DNA from: Ehrlichia ruminantium
Lineage (GTDB): Bacteria > Pseudomonadota > Alphaproteobacteria > Rickettsiales > Anaplasmataceae
DNA: 64,000 nucleotides
Direction of reading: 5' to 3'
Assembly (NCBI RefSeq): GCF_009728835.1
Contig: NZ_CP033455.1
Location: 1,376,548 to 1,440,547 of the forward strand
In this document: positions 10,844 through 20,430 of the stretch, piece after piece
Position numbering within the stretch: position 1 is the first letter of the stretch
Layout: the number at the start of each line of letters is the position of its first letter
Made by a program: the position numbers and the translations under genes
The notes under the pieces: generated by a model
The model's input: only the letters and a program-made list of their open reading frames with translations
Told to the model about the DNA's origin: nothing
Databases searched by the model: none

Positions 10844-10920
10844 AAAGTTAACTTAGGATTGGATTTACAGGGTGGAGTTTATTTACTGTTGGAAGTGGAT
10901 TTTAAGGAGTACTTAAGGGA
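10844..10920 (+). pseudogene. 77-bp inverted copy of part of secD
   Basis: This stretch matches the complement of 16984-17060 in secD with one difference (G at 10870). It would encode the VNLGLDLQGGVYLLLEVDF segment, residues about 38-63 of SecD. Homology begins and ends abruptly; nothing on either side resembles secD. It lies about 6 kb from its source and on the opposite strand. Confidence 0.93.
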
Positions 10921-10991
10921 TTTATCTACAGAAAGTTAATACATACACTTATTTAAAACTTTGTACATAAAAAACTTACACAACAGAAATA

Positions 10992-11009
10992 TATAGAAGT
11001 CTTTCTATA
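10992..11009 (-). terminator. Small hairpin downstream of the 55-aa ORF
   Basis: The perfect 7-bp arms tatagaa/ttctata enclose the loop gtct. The hairpin lies about 20 bases past the stop of the small minus-strand frame. No strong T-run follows. Confidence 0.3.
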
Positions 11010-11028
11010 GTATAACAATACAACTCCA

Positions 11029-11196
11029 CTAGGAAATACCATGAACAATAAGTACACATTGTTCTACCAATACACTTTCGAGATAAGTTCTAGGATATCC
11101 TTTAGGATACTCTCCTTTCATACTTAAATATAAACATTGCAAAACCGCAGACCTTTGGCCACCTGAAACAAGTGATGCGAAAGTTTTTATTTTCAT
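11029..11196 (-). CDS. Small ORF of unknown function (55 aa), possible gene fragment
   Basis: ATG at 11194-11196 opens a 55-residue frame (MKIKTFASLVSGGQRSAVLQ at the start) ending in TAG at 11029-11031. This piece is clearly richer in G+C than the surrounding spacer, and its residue mix (Gly, Arg, Pro, Tyr, Val) is protein-like rather than the Lys/Asn/Ile/Leu noise of random AT-rich frames. I recognise no family. It could be a small Ehrlichia gene or a truncated relic of a larger one, like the secD and lgt pieces close by. A hairpin sits 20 bases past its stop. Confidence 0.45.
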   Translation of the reverse strand: MKIKTFASLVSGGQRSAVLQCLYLSMKGEYPKGYPRTYLESVLVEQCVLIVHGIS

Positions 11197-11400
11197 CTAT
11201 AGCCAAAATATATTAATACTAGTATATTTTACCTATTATATTACCTTTTTAATAAAAATACAACTTTACATTTATAGAATCATTATAATTAAATAACTGA
11301 CACCATATAAAATAGTGAAATAGTTCAAGTATAAATGGTGTAATAAATATTACAAATACTATATACACCAAACCACTATCCCATCATTAAATATCATATA

Positions 11401-12183
11401 CTAAAAATTACTAGACGATTTGCTAGAAAATTTGAATACACAAATACCTACAATAACCATAACAAAAGATAACACTTGTCCCATAGTAATACTGTTAAAT
11501 AGAATATAACCCAATTGAACATCTGGTTCTCGAATAAACTCAATACAAAAGCGTACTATTCCATACCACATCATAAAAACAGAAAACAGCATACCATGAT
11601 ATGATCTGATTTTAGTAAAAAAAAACAGTAAATTCATTACTACAAACAACAAAAACCCTTCAAAAAAAGCTTCATACAACTGACTAGGATGTCGATAAGC
11701 AAAATCTCCACTATTTTGAAAAATCATTCCAAACCGGGCATCTGTAACTTTACCATATAATTCACCATTAATAAAATTTGCAATACGTCCTAAAAATATT
11801 CCAACAGGTACAGCACACAAACATACATCAATCGCTGATAAAAATTTTACTTTATATTTTTTACAAAAAATATACATAGTACAAAAAAGTCCTAAACTTG
11901 CACCATGAAATGACATACCACCTTTCCACAATTTAAATACTTCAATAGGAAAATTCATATAGAAATTTAAATTATAAAACAATACATATCCTATTCTCCC
12001 ACCAAGAATCATACCAACAATCCACCATGAAATTATTGATTCATAACTTTCTGGAGTAAAGACTTCATATTTATCTATTTTTCGCACATACCAATAAGCA
12101 AACAAAATACCTATTATATACGCTAAAGAATACCATCTAACTTCTAATAACCCTATCCTTAAGGCAACGGGATCTATATTCAT
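11401..12183 (-). CDS. lgt: Prolipoprotein diacylglyceryl transferase Lgt
   Basis: Inner-membrane enzyme that transfers diacylglycerol from phosphatidylglycerol to the lipobox cysteine of prolipoproteins, the first step of lipoprotein maturation. The 260-residue, multi-helix protein carries the conserved blocks GGRIGYVLFY near residue 79, FHGASLGL near 113, the signature GRIANFINGELYG near 151 and HPSQLYEA near 185. Length is typical. The start ATG is at 12181-12183. It is monocistronic; a decayed copy of its 3' region lies about 1 kb downstream. Confidence 0.95.
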   Translation of the reverse strand: MNIDPVALRIGLLEVRWYSLAYIIGILFAYWYVRKIDKYEVFTPESYESIISWWIVGMILGGRIGYVLFYNLNFYMNFPIEVFKLWKGGMSFHGASLGLFCTMYIFCKKYKVKFLSAIDVCLCAVPVGIFLGRIANFINGELYGKVTDARFGMIFQNSGDFAYRHPSQLYEAFFEGFLLFVVMNLLFFFTKIRSYHGMLFSVFMMWYGIVRFCIEFIREPDVQLGYILFNSITMGQVLSFVMVIVGICVFKFSSKSSSNF

Positions 12184-13195
12184 ACAAACACTATTAACCT
12201 CTAAAAATAACTATATACTCCAACCTTAATATAGTACTTTCTACATTTTAAACATAAAAAATACAAAACTTGAAAAATTCAATATCAAATTTCAGTAATG
12301 TTTCTAATAATCCATATTTCTAAAATAAAGCTACTGTCACATATTTTGTTAAAAATGGAAATACTCAACATCAATTATAAATTATGACATTGTGTTTAAT
12401 ACTATTCTACAAATGAACTTACTCATAAAAAAATATTTAGTGCCTTAACACACTCGAGTGTAAATTATATACATAAATTTTTATTAAGCAGTATTTCCAT
12501 AACCATACAAAAAACATAATTTGTCAGGAAATACATAGATTTGATATCTAACCATAGAACATTTGATAACATAGCTTATAACTATTGACTTGAAACAAAT
12601 TAAAAAGAAGCCTCACATTAATAGTACATATAGCAAAGTATTTTATAGTACCAATCCATATATAAATAACACGTATATAATTCTTAAGATCTCAATACTT
12701 CATAAGCATACTATAAAGATTAAAAATAACAGAACAAAAATCCAATTTAATGTTTAGCTTATATTTTCTCACAAAACATATTATATAATTCCTTCATTAA
12801 TAGAATTAATAAAATTACTTTTTATTAATTAAAACTAATATATGAAAATCAGTTGGACGATACTAGAATAATAAATGTTATACATTAATTTTTAATACTG
12901 TAATAGTAATACAATCTTTAACTGATATCTGCTACAAAATAACAAATAGTTAGAGATAAATTATATATTATTAAATCAACTTTTCTATTATAAAACTTAC
13001 ATTAAGCTTTACATATACACTAAAGAATACTAATCACACCCATTTAACTTATAGTAAATTTACAAGTTTTTATAACCTTTCATACTTACATTAAAGCTTA
13101 AACATTAGATAACAAATTATTTTTATTATACTAGACCTCATTACAATGATAGCATTCTATTGTTTTAATACACATCAATACCAAATTTCCTAAGC
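12184..13195. other. Non-coding spacer, nothing recognised
   Basis: About 1 kb of AT-rich DNA between lgt and the large membrane-protein gene. I see no reading frame of protein-like composition, no tandem repeat and no tRNA. Confidence 0.6.
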
Positions 13196-14881
13196 CTAAT
13201 GTACTTTCCTAGTAGTATCTTCAGTCATACCTTTTATACTCAGATCACTTATAACACCATCTCTTGTCTCTTTATCAGTAGGTTCAGAAGGATTTAAAGC
13301 ACCGATACTTAAATCCGGACCTTGATTAGGCGATGAAGAACTATGACCCTGTCCTTCACCAGAATTTTCCGCAGGATTGATAGAATCTTCTTGCGATTGT
13401 TGCATCTCACTCAACGCATCCCCAAATACATTAGCTTGATATGCATTATAAAGCGGCAAACTAAAGTCTTCAGTAACTGTAAAATCATGTTTACCAAGCT
13501 TTATATACTCAACTCCATCAAGTACTTCAACTTGATCTTTTATAGCCAAATAAGCCGTAGTACTTAGACCCTCTAATTTTGATGTTACATTTCTATCGTC
13601 TCTATATTTATAATGACATATCAATGCAACAGCTATCATTATTCCTGTTATACCAGCTATTATACCAGACAATATTAATTCATGCCCAAATTGGGGATTA
13701 TAATACAACATCAATACATTTGCAGCCGCAAAAATACACGCAAACCCTATAAGAAATGCCGCACATACTCTTGATATTCTATTTTTATACGATAGCAAGT
13801 ATAATCCTCCCATTAACATCACAGCATATGATGCTATAGAACAGTATAAAGCTATTTTATCAATCTTAAAAAAATGACATGATAAAGCTATCAGTTTTAA
13901 AAGAAGTATAGATGTTAAAACTAGAAAAGTAGCACATCTTAACAATAATTGCTTTTTTGTCAGCTCGTTTTTACCTGCTATAAGCAATAAATTATCCTTA
14001 ATACTTACATTTTTCCCTAACTCAGTAAGCTGTAGCTGCCCAGCCTTATCATTTTCCATAAAATTTTGCTTTTCAGCTTCTCTTTTTATATGTGATAAGA
14101 TTTTTTCCCTTTTTATAGAAGGAATATCATCATTTAGAATATCTTCATAAGCAGTACGTACACCTACATTGTATTCTCTATAATGCCATGAAAGCAAATT
14201 TAAACGATGCGCTTCTTCTCTAAGAACTCGATTTCCAAGATAAGATAACAAAAGAATAGCAGGAACAACAACAGTAGGAGTAAAAAGTATAGTAAAACAA
14301 CACCTTAATATTTTTTCTTGTGTAGTCAATAGAGACCAATTTTCAGCATACAATACAGCATCATATATTTTATGCCTCAGTGGCTTATTATTTGTATCAT
14401 ATTCTACAATTCGCACAGGTTTATCAGAACCCATGTATTCTTTTGACTTACTAATAAAACATTCCTGATTTTCCAAAAGTATATCATACATATTAGACTT
14501 AACAACATGCTGGCGAATATCTCTACAAGTAGAAACAACAAAAACATTTCTTGGGTCTGAATATATTTTATCCTCTTTATAACCATACCGCCCAACATCA
14601 GAGTCATAATCTGTATGCACTATTGGTAACAATCCTAATGAACACAGAAAGTTTATAATTTTATGTATATCTCTTTTATTTTTAGAAGTATGTACAAAAG
14701 TTCTGCGCAGAAAGGATTCATTTATTGCATCATCTTTATTTTGTATAAGAAAAGTAGACGGGATAAGATTTCGAAACACATTTCCTGCATAAAATGTACC
14801 AATACTCGGGTTGTAGAATATAGTACTTTTTAAAACGCCAATCCACTCCCTATAAAAATCATATTTTTCATAATTATGCAT
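13196..14881 (-). CDS. Hypothetical multi-pass membrane protein (561 aa)
   Basis: I do not recognise a family. The N-terminal 190 residues are soluble and charged. One membrane segment follows at about 193-215, then a charged helical linker (216-310). A cluster of four hydrophobic segments follows at about 312-333, 342-364, 370-393 and 401-423. The last 80 residues are low-complexity and rich in Ser, Pro, Glu and Gly (SGEGQGHSSSSPNQ near 507). There is no obvious signal peptide. An exposed low-complexity tail on a membrane protein is a common design among Anaplasmataceae-specific proteins. The start ATG is at 14879-14881; the zinc-finger gene lies 56 bases upstream on the same strand. Confidence 0.8.
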   Translation of the reverse strand: MHNYEKYDFYREWIGVLKSTIFYNPSIGTFYAGNVFRNLIPSTFLIQNKDDAINESFLRRTFVHTSKNKRDIHKIINFLCSLGLLPIVHTDYDSDVGRYGYKEDKIYSDPRNVFVVSTCRDIRQHVVKSNMYDILLENQECFISKSKEYMGSDKPVRIVEYDTNNKPLRHKIYDAVLYAENWSLLTTQEKILRCCFTILFTPTVVVPAILLLSYLGNRVLREEAHRLNLLSWHYREYNVGVRTAYEDILNDDIPSIKREKILSHIKREAEKQNFMENDKAGQLQLTELGKNVSIKDNLLLIAGKNELTKKQLLLRCATFLVLTSILLLKLIALSCHFFKIDKIALYCSIASYAVMLMGGLYLLSYKNRISRVCAAFLIGFACIFAAANVLMLYYNPQFGHELILSGIIAGITGIMIAVALICHYKYRDDRNVTSKLEGLSTTAYLAIKDQVEVLDGVEYIKLGKHDFTVTEDFSLPLYNAYQANVFGDALSEMQQSQEDSINPAENSGEGQGHSSSSPNQGPDLSIGALNPSEPTDKETRDGVISDLSIKGMTEDTTRKVH

Positions 14882-14937
14882 AAATTTTTAACTAGTTATA
14901 ACAAACAAAAGTAAATTAATTAATAAGAATACACTAG

Positions 14938-15111
14938 TTATTTAAATTTATAAACAAAAGTTTTACTACAATAAGGACAAACTACCTTTTGTCCATTCTT
15001 TACCGTCAAATATATTTTCGGATGCTCAGTATACTCAACATTAGTTCCTTCACCATTACAGAACACAATTTGTTCTTCACATGCATTGATTGTTTCATTA
15101 CGATTAGACAT
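14938..15111 (-). CDS. CHCC zinc-finger protein (NDUFS6-like)
   Basis: A 57-residue protein with the conserved pattern VFCNGEG...EHPKIYLTV...VVCPYCSKTFVY, where Cys, His and two Cys bind zinc. This is the zf-CHCC family, which includes the small complex I subunit NDUFS6 of mitochondria and its alphaproteobacterial counterparts. I choose the ATG at 15109-15111 (MSNRNETINA) over the one five codons upstream because the shorter form matches the compact length of the family. It may be co-transcribed with the downstream membrane-protein gene, 56 bases away, though no functional link is evident. Confidence 0.85.
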   Translation of the reverse strand: MSNRNETINACEEQIVFCNGEGTNVEYTEHPKIYLTVKNGQKVVCPYCSKTFVYKFK

Positions 15112-15653
15112 AAATATAATATTCACTAAATATTACTAATTATAATACCATATACAAACAGCACCCTAATTTTTTTTATTATTAATAATATTTATAAATA
15201 CACTTAGTATAATCAACATTATATTAACTACTATTACAATAAATATCTTCTATCGAATTACAATTATTTTATCATAATTACCAGGTTATAGTATTATAGA
15301 TAACTTTGACACCAACACATAGTAATACATTTTCTACTTATCAGTATAAATATATTTTAAGTATTGATTACATTAACCTAATTAAACCATTATAATACAG
15401 TAAATACCTTACACACTATTTACTTCCTTATTATCAAATCAAGTACAACCTTATGGCAACTACTATCATTATAGACAAAAATACACATTATTTGTTTCTT
15501 ACTATCAAATACATTTTTAGGTATTTAACACAAACAATATCACCTAACTTACTCATTATAGTAAATAACCGTTCTCATAACTAGACTTAGTAATTTGCTA
15601 CCAATAAAAACAACTTTAAAGTAAATACAAAATTAATCTTTATAATTAAATTA
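15112..15653. other. Non-coding spacer, nothing recognised
   Basis: AT-rich spacer between secD and the zinc-finger gene. No supported frame, repeat or RNA gene was found. Confidence 0.6.
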
Positions 15654-17171
15654 CTATATATTTAATGCTTTTAAATTAAAGAACTTAATATATAAATCTA
15701 TCAACATTTTTGTCAATGTAATTGCAGAAAACATGGAACATAAAATACCTATAGATAATGTAACAGCAAAACCACTAACTGGCCCACTACCTATTACAAA
15801 CATAATTGCAGCAACAATCAATGTAGTAATATTTGAATCAAATATTGTAGACATGGCATTTTTGAATCCAGACTCTACAGCCCATCTTAATTTCTTTTTC
15901 GCACTTAATTCTTCTCTAATACGTTCAAAGATTAAAACATTGGCATCAACAGACATTCCAACCGTCAAAGTAATACCGGCAATACCAGGTAATGTTAGTG
16001 TAGCTTGAAGTAATGTAAGAGCAGCAACAATAAACACAATATTAAACATTAAGCCAATAACAGCTAAAATTCCAAATACACCATATGAAAATACAATAAA
16101 AGCTGATACTGCTACCACTGATACTATCATTGCCAACCTTCCTTGCTTTATATACTCAGCACCCAAACTTGAACCAATTGTTTTTTCCTCAATTACCTTC
16201 AAAGGTGCAGGCAAAGCACCAGATTTTAACAAAATAGATAATTCTTTTGCACTTTCAACAGTAAAACTACCACTAATTTCACCACTTCCAGTTAAAATAG
16301 GATCACGTATTATAGGTGCAGTAAGTACTACACCATCAAGTACTATAGCAAACGGCTTATTAAAATTTTCTTTTGTAATTTTAGCAAATTTCTTAGCTGC
16401 AGTATTATTTAACTTAAAATTCACAACTATATTACCAAGACTATTTATCCCAGAAGATACATCCACTAAAGAATCACCACTAATTTCAACTTTCCTTAAT
16501 ATAGGATATGTATTGCCATGTACATCTTTTAACAAAACTGTAGTTAAAGGATTAATAGATGAAAACTGCGTAACATTTTCTAACAAGTGAAATGTTAATT
16601 TTGCAGTTTTTCCTAATAACATTTTAATTTGACTAGTATCATGTATTCCTGGAATTTGCAAAGATATCCTATCTTTACCATGACTATTTATAATAATTTC
16701 TTTCGTTCCAGATTTATCAAGTCTACGACTTATATTGCTTATTGAATCAGCTATTACATTTTTTAATAAACTTTCTTTATAACCATCATAAAAAGACATT
16801 ATTACCTGAATATTTTTTCTTGACATTCTTATATTCTTATTATCGAATGACTTTATTTGGTCAAAATCCTGGCTATTATTCAACACTAGTATTAATTTAT
16901 CTTCATTTACATTAAAACTTTGATATTTGATTTTTTTACTCAATAGAAATTCATTTACCTCATCATACAATTCGTACATTCTTTCCCTTAAGTACTCCTT
17001 AAAATCCACTTCCAACAGTAAATAAACTCCACCTTGTAAATCCAATCCTAAGTTAACTTTTTTCTTTGATATTAAAAACTTATTATCAATAAAATTTGGT
17101 AATACTAAATATACAGCAACTACACACAACAATGTTATAATTATAGGCTTAATTTTTAACTTAAACGACAT
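15654..17171 (-). CDS. secD: Protein translocase subunit SecD
   Basis: Proton-driven membrane component that helps SecYEG/SecA export. The 505-residue protein starts with one membrane helix (about 10-27) and the signature VNLGLDLQGGVYLLLEV near residue 38. A periplasmic region follows, with SISNISRRLDKSGTKE and LLGKTAKLTFHLLE blocks. Five C-terminal helices then include GITLTVGMSVDANVLIFERI near residue 399. It is shorter than E. coli SecD (615) because the periplasmic part is reduced, as in other alphaproteobacteria. secF is not adjacent. A 77-bp piece of this gene is copied at 10844-10920. Confidence 0.95.
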   Translation of the reverse strand: MSFKLKIKPIIITLLCVVAVYLVLPNFIDNKFLISKKKVNLGLDLQGGVYLLLEVDFKEYLRERMYELYDEVNEFLLSKKIKYQSFNVNEDKLILVLNNSQDFDQIKSFDNKNIRMSRKNIQVIMSFYDGYKESLLKNVIADSISNISRRLDKSGTKEIIINSHGKDRISLQIPGIHDTSQIKMLLGKTAKLTFHLLENVTQFSSINPLTTVLLKDVHGNTYPILRKVEISGDSLVDVSSGINSLGNIVVNFKLNNTAAKKFAKITKENFNKPFAIVLDGVVLTAPIIRDPILTGSGEISGSFTVESAKELSILLKSGALPAPLKVIEEKTIGSSLGAEYIKQGRLAMIVSVVAVSAFIVFSYGVFGILAVIGLMFNIVFIVAALTLLQATLTLPGIAGITLTVGMSVDANVLIFERIREELSAKKKLRWAVESGFKNAMSTIFDSNITTLIVAAIMFVIGSGPVSGFAVTLSIGILCSMFSAITLTKMLIDLYIKFFNLKALNI

Positions 17172-17333
17172 AGCACATACTAAATATAATTACCGGATTA
17201 TATTACATTATCTATCACAAATAAAACAGTTTATACTTCTAAATATGTTAACCACTATAACATATCATAAGCTATCATATATATTTTACTAAACATAAGA
17301 TAATTAATTAAATGGGCAATGTAATACTCTTTA

Positions 17334-17411
17334 TTAGAAATATAACTTACTTTCACGATAATCATGATCATACAGATCAACTTTAATACCAGTCCTACAT
17401 GCCTATACATT
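17334..17411 (-). repeat. Decayed copy of the thiF-like gene's C-terminal tail (copy B)
   Basis: Read on the minus strand this gives KVDLYDHDYRESKLYF followed by TAA at 17334-17336. The real gene ends KVDPYDHDYYESKLYF then TAA at 17576-17578. The DNA match is strong across about 45 bases and weakens upstream. Anchors aaatataactt are 242 bases apart (17338 and 17580). Confidence 0.85.
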
Positions 17412-17441
17412 CAATTGAAAATATTTTAAATCACATCCTTA

Positions 17442-17508
17442 CTAAAAATACAATTCATTTTCACAAGAACCACACGGACCAACTTTAGCATTACTGTTAT
17501 GCACGAGA
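17442..17508 (-). repeat. Second, more decayed copy of the same tail (copy C)
   Basis: The minus strand reads NSNAKVGPCGSCENELYF followed by TAG at 17442-17444, against CSNDVKVDPYDHDYYESKLYF-stop in the gene. It is more diverged than copy B but lies in the same orientation, between copy B and the intact gene end. Confidence 0.65.
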
Positions 17509-17575
17509 CATATTTAATTTATCACTAAATACATATAGGAAATTAAATAAGAATATTTTAATTCATGTTTTCCTA

Positions 17576-18361
17576 TTAAAAATATAACTTACTTTCATAA
17601 TAATCATGATCATACGGATCAACTTTAACATCATTACTACACGCTATACATGTTTCATTTTTTTGAAATGTGTAATGAGTAAACTCATTATTTTTTAAAT
17701 CAATTCTCTGTAATCTACCAACTACATTACATGAAATTTCTAATAAATACTTTATGGCTTCCGCTGCTACAATACTACCTACTACTCCCACTGTTGGCCC
17801 TAATACACCAGCATTAGCACAGTTTAGATGCAAGCTCATATACTGATGCTCAAAAAAACATCTTAAACAAGGTTTACCATATGGATACACAGTCAATATT
17901 TGACCAATAAAACCAATTGCTGCACTATGTATCAAAGGCTTGCCTAAAATAACACACGCATCATTGAGAAACAACTTAGTTGCTAGGCGGTCTGTACAAT
18001 CTACAACAAGATCTACCTCCTTAAAAATTTGCTCAAAGTTTTTAGGAGTAATAAAAGCATTTAATGTACGTACATTAACTTCAGAGTTAAGCATACTAAC
18101 AAAATCAGCAGCTTTTATTACCTTACTCTGATTAATATCAGTTTCTTTATATATTACCTGTCTATTTAAATTAGAAACTTGAACTTTATCACTATCAGAT
18201 AATACCAAATTACCAACACCACTAGCTGCAAGTAACGGAATAACAGCACTTCCTAAACCACCACACCCAACTATTAGTATGCTACTATTACATAATTTCT
18301 TTTGACCTAGTATTCCCACCTCTGAAAGTAATACTTGTTTTTTATACCGGTCAAACACCAA
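17576..18361 (-). CDS. ThiF/MoeB/HesA-family E1-like adenylyltransferase
   Basis: Cytoplasmic enzyme that adenylates the C-terminal Gly-Gly of a ubiquitin-like sulfur carrier (MoaD or ThiS type). The 261-residue protein has the N-terminal RYKKQVLLSEVGILGQKKL block, the nucleotide site VGCGGLGS near residue 31, SNLNRQV near 61, DCTDRLATK near 120 and two Cys pairs for zinc (CLRC near 164 and CIAC near 237). The first codon is TTG at 18359-18361, directly after the pyrE stop; a GTG follows as the next codon and no suitable ATG exists, so the start is non-ATG and likely coupled to pyrE. Whether it serves thiamine or molybdopterin synthesis cannot be told here. Its 3' tail is duplicated twice downstream. 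Confidence 0.88.
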   Translation of the reverse strand: MVFDRYKKQVLLSEVGILGQKKLCNSSILIVGCGGLGSAVIPLLAASGVGNLVLSDSDKVQVSNLNRQVIYKETDINQSKVIKAADFVSMLNSEVNVRTLNAFITPKNFEQIFKEVDLVVDCTDRLATKLFLNDACVILGKPLIHSAAIGFIGQILTVYPYGKPCLRCFFEHQYMSLHLNCANAGVLGPTVGVVGSIVAAEAIKYLLEISCNVVGRLQRIDLKNNEFTHYTFQKNETCIACSNDVKVDPYDHDYYESKLYF

Positions 18362-18973
18362 CTATTCACTCAAATATCTTCTACTTCCAGGAATTGATAC
18401 AGGTATTCTCCTTAAATATTCTGGAATATCTTCATCAACATAACTTTTTACATTCAACTCAATCAAACTAATTATAGGGAAAGGAAGTCTTACATCTTTA
18501 CTACGTTTAACCAACGCTGCACCAGCAACAACTGCTCCACCATTACTTTTGACACAATTTACTACTTCCATAGATGTTTTACCAGTAGTAATCACATCTT
18601 CTACAATTAAAACTTGACTACCTTTTTTAATTTCAAAACCACGACGTAATACAAAAATACCATCTACACGCTCACAGAAGACATTATTAATTCCCAATTG
18701 TCTTGCAATTTCATACCCTACAGTAATAGCACCAATTGCTGGAGATACTATTAGATCTATATTTGGCAAAACCTTATTAATTTTTTCTGCAAGTAAAGAA
18801 CAAAACTTTACTGCAAGAGTAGGGTTTTCAAACAATCTAGCACACTGTATATATGTATCACTGTGTAAACCAGAAGAAAGTACAAAGTGACCATTTATTA
18901 TCACCCCAATTTTAATGAATTCATCATATATAGAATCACTATCTAATAAACCTACTTCCATACAACACAACAC
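18362..18973 (-). CDS. pyrE: Orotate phosphoribosyltransferase PyrE
   Basis: Converts orotate and PRPP to orotidine 5'-phosphate in pyrimidine synthesis. The PRPP-binding signature VLIVEDVITTGKTSMEV lies near residue 126, and FVLSSGLHSDTYIQC near residue 31 matches the family N-terminal block. The first ATG gives 203 residues; an ATG four codons in (MEVGLLDSD) is an equally good start. The stop codon abuts the TTG start of the ThiF-like gene, suggesting an operon with no obvious pathway link. Confidence 0.93.
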   Translation of the reverse strand: MLCCMEVGLLDSDSIYDEFIKIGVIINGHFVLSSGLHSDTYIQCARLFENPTLAVKFCSLLAEKINKVLPNIDLIVSPAIGAITVGYEIARQLGINNVFCERVDGIFVLRRGFEIKKGSQVLIVEDVITTGKTSMEVVNCVKSNGGAVVAGAALVKRSKDVRLPFPIISLIELNVKSYVDEDIPEYLRRIPVSIPGSRRYLSE

Positions 18974-19356
18974 CTTTAAAAAATTATCCCTTCACTTGAC
19001 TAATATATGCAACTTTCAGACTAAATCAACCAACATAATTATCAAGTAAATTAACTTATAATTACATACTTATAAAACTATTAGTTGTTAAGACTACTTT
19101 TATAAATTTTGAAAAACTCATTTTTTCTCTTTCAGTAATTATTAACTTATTGCATTACACAATGTTATTTACTAATGTACAACGAAATATCTATAGCATT
19201 TAATTTTACATTTTTTAGTACTATCTTAACCAGATACGCATCATACATTAAAGTTACCTGCTTATTTTACCTTTATCATCTAAAAATCACAAAAATTAGT
19301 TATTTGTCACCTAATTCTTCAACCTTACCGCAAAAAAACAGACATTTACTGTATAT
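18974..19356. other. Non-coding spacer, nothing recognised
   Basis: 383 bp between recA and pyrE. A short plus-strand frame here (19175-19360) has random-looking composition and I do not support it. It should contain the pyrE promoter, which I cannot locate. Confidence 0.55.
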
Positions 19357-20430
19357 TTAAAACACTGTTGCATCCATCTCACCAATACTATCAACTTCTG
19401 AATTAAAACAACTCACATCATTATCACTTGCTTGCAAACTAGCCCTTATTTTTTGTTCAATTTCATCTGCAGTACTTGGATTATTCTTAAGGTACAACTT
19501 AACATTTTCTTTACCTTGACCAAGACGTACATTATTGTACGAATAATATGACCCTGCTTTTTCTACAATATTAAGTTTTACTCCCATATCTATAATTTCA
19601 CCAACTCTTGATATTCCCTCATTATACATAATATCAAAGTCAACCTGTTTAAAAGGCGGTGCAACCTTATTTTTAACGACCTTAACTTTAGTCTGATTAC
19701 CAATAATAATGTCTTTGTCTTTTATTGCACTTACTTTACGTATATCTAATCTTACAGAACTATAAAATTTCAACGCATTGCCTCCGGTTGTAGTTTCAGG
19801 ATTACCATAAACTACACCTATTTTCATACGAATCTGATTAATAAAAATAAGTACACAATTAGCCTTCGATACAATAGAAGTCAACTTTCTTAAAGCATGA
19901 CTTAATAACCGTGCTTGTAAACCCATGTGCTGGTCACCCATATCACCTTCTATTTCTGCTCTAGGCGTTAATGCAGCAACCGAATCAACCACTATTACAT
20001 CAATAGCTCCAGAACATACCAAATATTCAACTATATGTAATGCTTGTTCACCTGTATCAGGTTGAGAAACAATTAAATCTCCAGTATTTACTCCTAATTT
20101 ACGAGCGTACATTATATCTAAAGCATGTTCAGCATCAATAAATGCACAATTTCCACCTTTTTTTTGAGATTCAGCAATAACATGTAATGCAAGTGTTGTT
20201 TTTCCTGAACTCTCAGGACCAAAAATTTCAATAATTCTTCCCTTAGGGAAACCACCAATACCTAATGCTGTATCAAGAGCTATTGAACCTGTAGGTATAC
20301 TATCTATTTTTTCAATAGCACCTTGTTTTAACTTCATTATTGCACCACGACCAAACGCTTTTTCAATTTGACTAATCGCATTATCCAAAGCTTTTTGTCT
20401 TTCGTGATTTAAATTCTTGGTATCAGACAT
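19357..20430 (-). CDS. recA: Recombinase RecA
   Basis: ATP-dependent strand-exchange protein for homologous recombination. The 357-residue protein has Walker [11 protein letters not shown] near residue 70, the [22 protein letters not shown] block near residue 144, the DNA-binding loop region [10 protein letters not shown]...[14 protein letters not shown] near 205-230, and a short acidic C-terminus. Length and motifs are standard. The start is ATG at 20428-20430. It stands alone between spacers. RecA activity is relevant to the duplications and paralog recombination seen elsewhere in the window. Confidence 0.97.
   Translation of the reverse strand: MSDTKNLNHERQKALDNAISQIEKAFGRGAIMKLKQGAIEKIDSIPTGSIALDTALGIGGFPKGRIIEIFGPESSGKTTLALHVIAESQKKGGNCAFIDAEHALDIMYARKLGVNTGDLIVSQPDTGEQALHIVEYLVCSGAIDVIVVDSVAALTPRAEIEGDMGDQHMGLQARLLSHALRKLTSIVSKANCVLIFINQIRMKIGVVYGNPETTTGGNALKFYSSVRLDIRKVSAIKDKDIIIGNQTKVKVVKNKVAPPFKQVDFDIMYNEGISRVGEIIDMGVKLNIVEKAGSYYSYNNVRLGQGKENVKLYLKNNPSTADEIEQKIRASLQASDNDVSCFNSEVDSIGEMDATVF

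Larger units (their letters stand above)
9497..11028. other. Repeat- and fragment-bearing spacer after ftsH
   Basis: This spacer holds a hairpin just after ftsH, four copies of a ~174-bp repeat (9611-10300), a decayed lgt fragment (about 10451-10509), a near-perfect 77-bp piece of secD (10844-10920) and a small hairpin (10992-11009). Nothing is recognisable in the rest, and no intact gene is present. Confidence 0.75.
17172..17575. other. Spacer with two decayed copies of the thiF-like 3' end
   Basis: This 404-bp spacer lies between secD and the ThiF-like gene. It contains two diverged, same-strand copies of the last 70-80 bases of that gene (17334-17411 and 17442-17508). Nothing else is recognised. 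Confidence 0.75.

Noticed and set aside
19175-19360. 61-codon plus-strand frame between recA and pyrE
   Set aside because: Composition typical of random AT-rich DNA (Phe, Tyr, Ser, Leu); no ribosome site; overlaps the end of recA.
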